A DNA stretch of 64,000 nucleotides, taken from NCBI GenBank assembly GCA_905221605.1, contig CAJNDS010000779.1:1252001-1316000 (forward strand), in the 5' to 3' direction. Positions 62,673 through 64,000 of this stretch are shown in pieces. Origin of the DNA: Symbiodinium natans (lineage: Eukaryota; Sar; Dinophyceae; Suessiales; Symbiodiniaceae). Both the position numbers and the translations under genes were made by a program. A model generated the notes under the pieces. The model ran no database searches. It saw only the letters and a program-made list of their open reading frames with translations, and had not been told where the DNA came from. Each line of letters opens with the position of its first letter. Positions within the stretch are counted from its first letter, which is position 1.

Positions 62673-64000
62673 GTAAGGTCATAACCCTAAACCCTAAACC
62701 CTATAGCACCCTAAACCCTGAACCTACGGTTCCAATTGCCATTCTTATCACCCTGCCGTCCGATCATTCGCTGGGGCCATGCTGGATCATACATCCAATG
62801 AGTTGGCTGTAGGGTTTAGGGTTTAGGGTTTAGGGTTATAGGCAGGTAGGCAAGGAGAAGTAGGCCGACGTGGGCTTTAGCTCTTCCGCAGATTGCAAAC
62901 TGAGGACGAGGACGAGGAGACGGAGGTGTGGCTTACCACGTGACGTTTCACTGCATTCTTGACTACAAGCGGTCATACATCTTCCTCACATGTGGGCAGG
63001 TTGACACACATCGTCACAAAATGCCCCTAGGAGTTTGGCTTTGAACATACACTATGCACATTGGTTCAAGGTCCCCTTACACAGTAGCCAACCCCAAAAA
63101 GAAGGGTAGGGCGGCAACCTCTGTTGGTGGACACTGGGTTGCACGACGTCCAAATCTCCTACGGGCGCTATCTGCCCGGAGTTGCGCCTCAGCGTTCGAA
63201 ACGTCGTTCTTTCCATGATAGGGTTTGGGGCCTATAGGGTTTAGGATTTAGGGTCAAAAGGCATGCTATATAGTTGGTAACCCTAAACCCTAAAACCCCC
63301 CCCCCCCCCCCAAACATGCAATCCGATAGCATTGTCCTACCATGAGTGCTCTCTGGGCGATATCCCCTGTGGCCTTTGCACTGCCTGGGGGTGACAGTTC
63401 TTTTTGTTTTGCATTTCCGACCTTGTACCCCGCATTGCCGTGGCTACTCGGGTGGCAAAAAAACCCTAAACCCTAAAGACCAACTCTCACTGAAGCTGAC
63501 GTTAGTGAACGTTTGAGGCCCTCCTGTGGGGAGAGTCCGTCAGGTTCCCCCCCCGGAGCTCAGCGGGCACAGGGTTCACGTACTGTTGGAAAACCCGACT
63601 TGGGATGTAACATGATGTAACCATATGAAAAGGCTAAGCTTTGTAAAAGTTACCCCGGAAACTGTACAAGTATAGAGTGGGGCATGTTCACTTTCGCACC
63701 GGGCGGGAACCGCGAAGTATCTTCCGTCATTGCAGATGCCGTGGGCAAGCATTTCCCGTCTTCTTGATATGGCAGGGCCTTGAGTTCTCATGACGCCAAA
63801 GAAGCAATGGTCATTATGGCAGCCCCGTTATTGTCTATGTATGGCAGCAGGGCAGCGACATTGCGGAGAACGAGCCGGCAGTTTGTTTGAACTGAGAACC
63901 GAGTTCCATGCGACCCAAAACCCGGGAGCCTCATTCGCTCCCAACAGAGCTTGGTGGACGCCAGACGGGTATGCACGAAGTGCTTGTATCCCGTGGTGTC
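62673..64000. other. Right edge, no secure exon
   Basis: Holds CCCTAAA repeats (62683-62730), a TTTAGGG block (62812-62836), a family-F fragment (63060-63115), a C14-A junction (63297-63315) and the recurrent CGGGTGGCAA motif at 63450. The remainder is unassigned. Confidence 0.45.

Overview
The window looks like nuclear DNA from a dinoflagellate. Coding DNA is split into many short exons, about 45 to 150 bp each. Where homology fixes the frame, nearly all splice donors are GC or GA rather than GT, and acceptors read AG|G. Every exon I could frame lies on the + strand. The whole window is peppered with short blocks of the telomere-type heptamer TTTAGGG/CCCTAAA. The heptamer alone also fits plants and chromerids, so the assignment rests on combining it with the splice sites and one-way gene order. 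It is inference and not a species call. No bacterial-style gene, rRNA, tRNA or CRISPR array was seen.

Layout. (1) 1 to about 13.1 kb: a string of short + strand exons. Two encode UBA (ubiquitin-binding) domains at about 2.7 and 5.05 kb, and one a SAP-like DNA-binding motif at about 11.7 kb. How many genes they form is unknown. (2) 14927 to 27646: the best-supported gene, a major facilitator superfamily (MFS/DHA1, MFSD9/MFSD10-like) transporter with a start ATG, at least 13 exons, an intact motif A, a central loop, TM12 and a stop. (3) About 29.5 to 49.9 kb: more than 25 exon-like pieces with good coding character but no recognised family. (4) 50693 to about 62.7 kb: probably another gene, opening with a 20-residue signal-peptide-like exon.

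Between exons there are at least nine families of about 100 to 310 bp palindromic elements that resemble MITEs. Several are intronic, and two or three copies of one family (here family D) are themselves complete introns. Introns tend to start with TTTAGGG repeats and end with CCCTAAA repeats, so their ends are inverted copies of each other. At six or more places a heptamer block is flanked by a 7 to 13 bp direct repeat, and one block lies inside a family-D element, so the blocks look inserted rather than inherited from a chromosome end.

The main proposal is that telomere-type repeats and palindromic elements are, or were, mobile intron-forming sequences (introners), and that paired UUUAGGG/CCCUAAA ends may bring splice sites together in the transcript. 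Exon limits come from reading frame and splice rules by eye and may be off by several bases.
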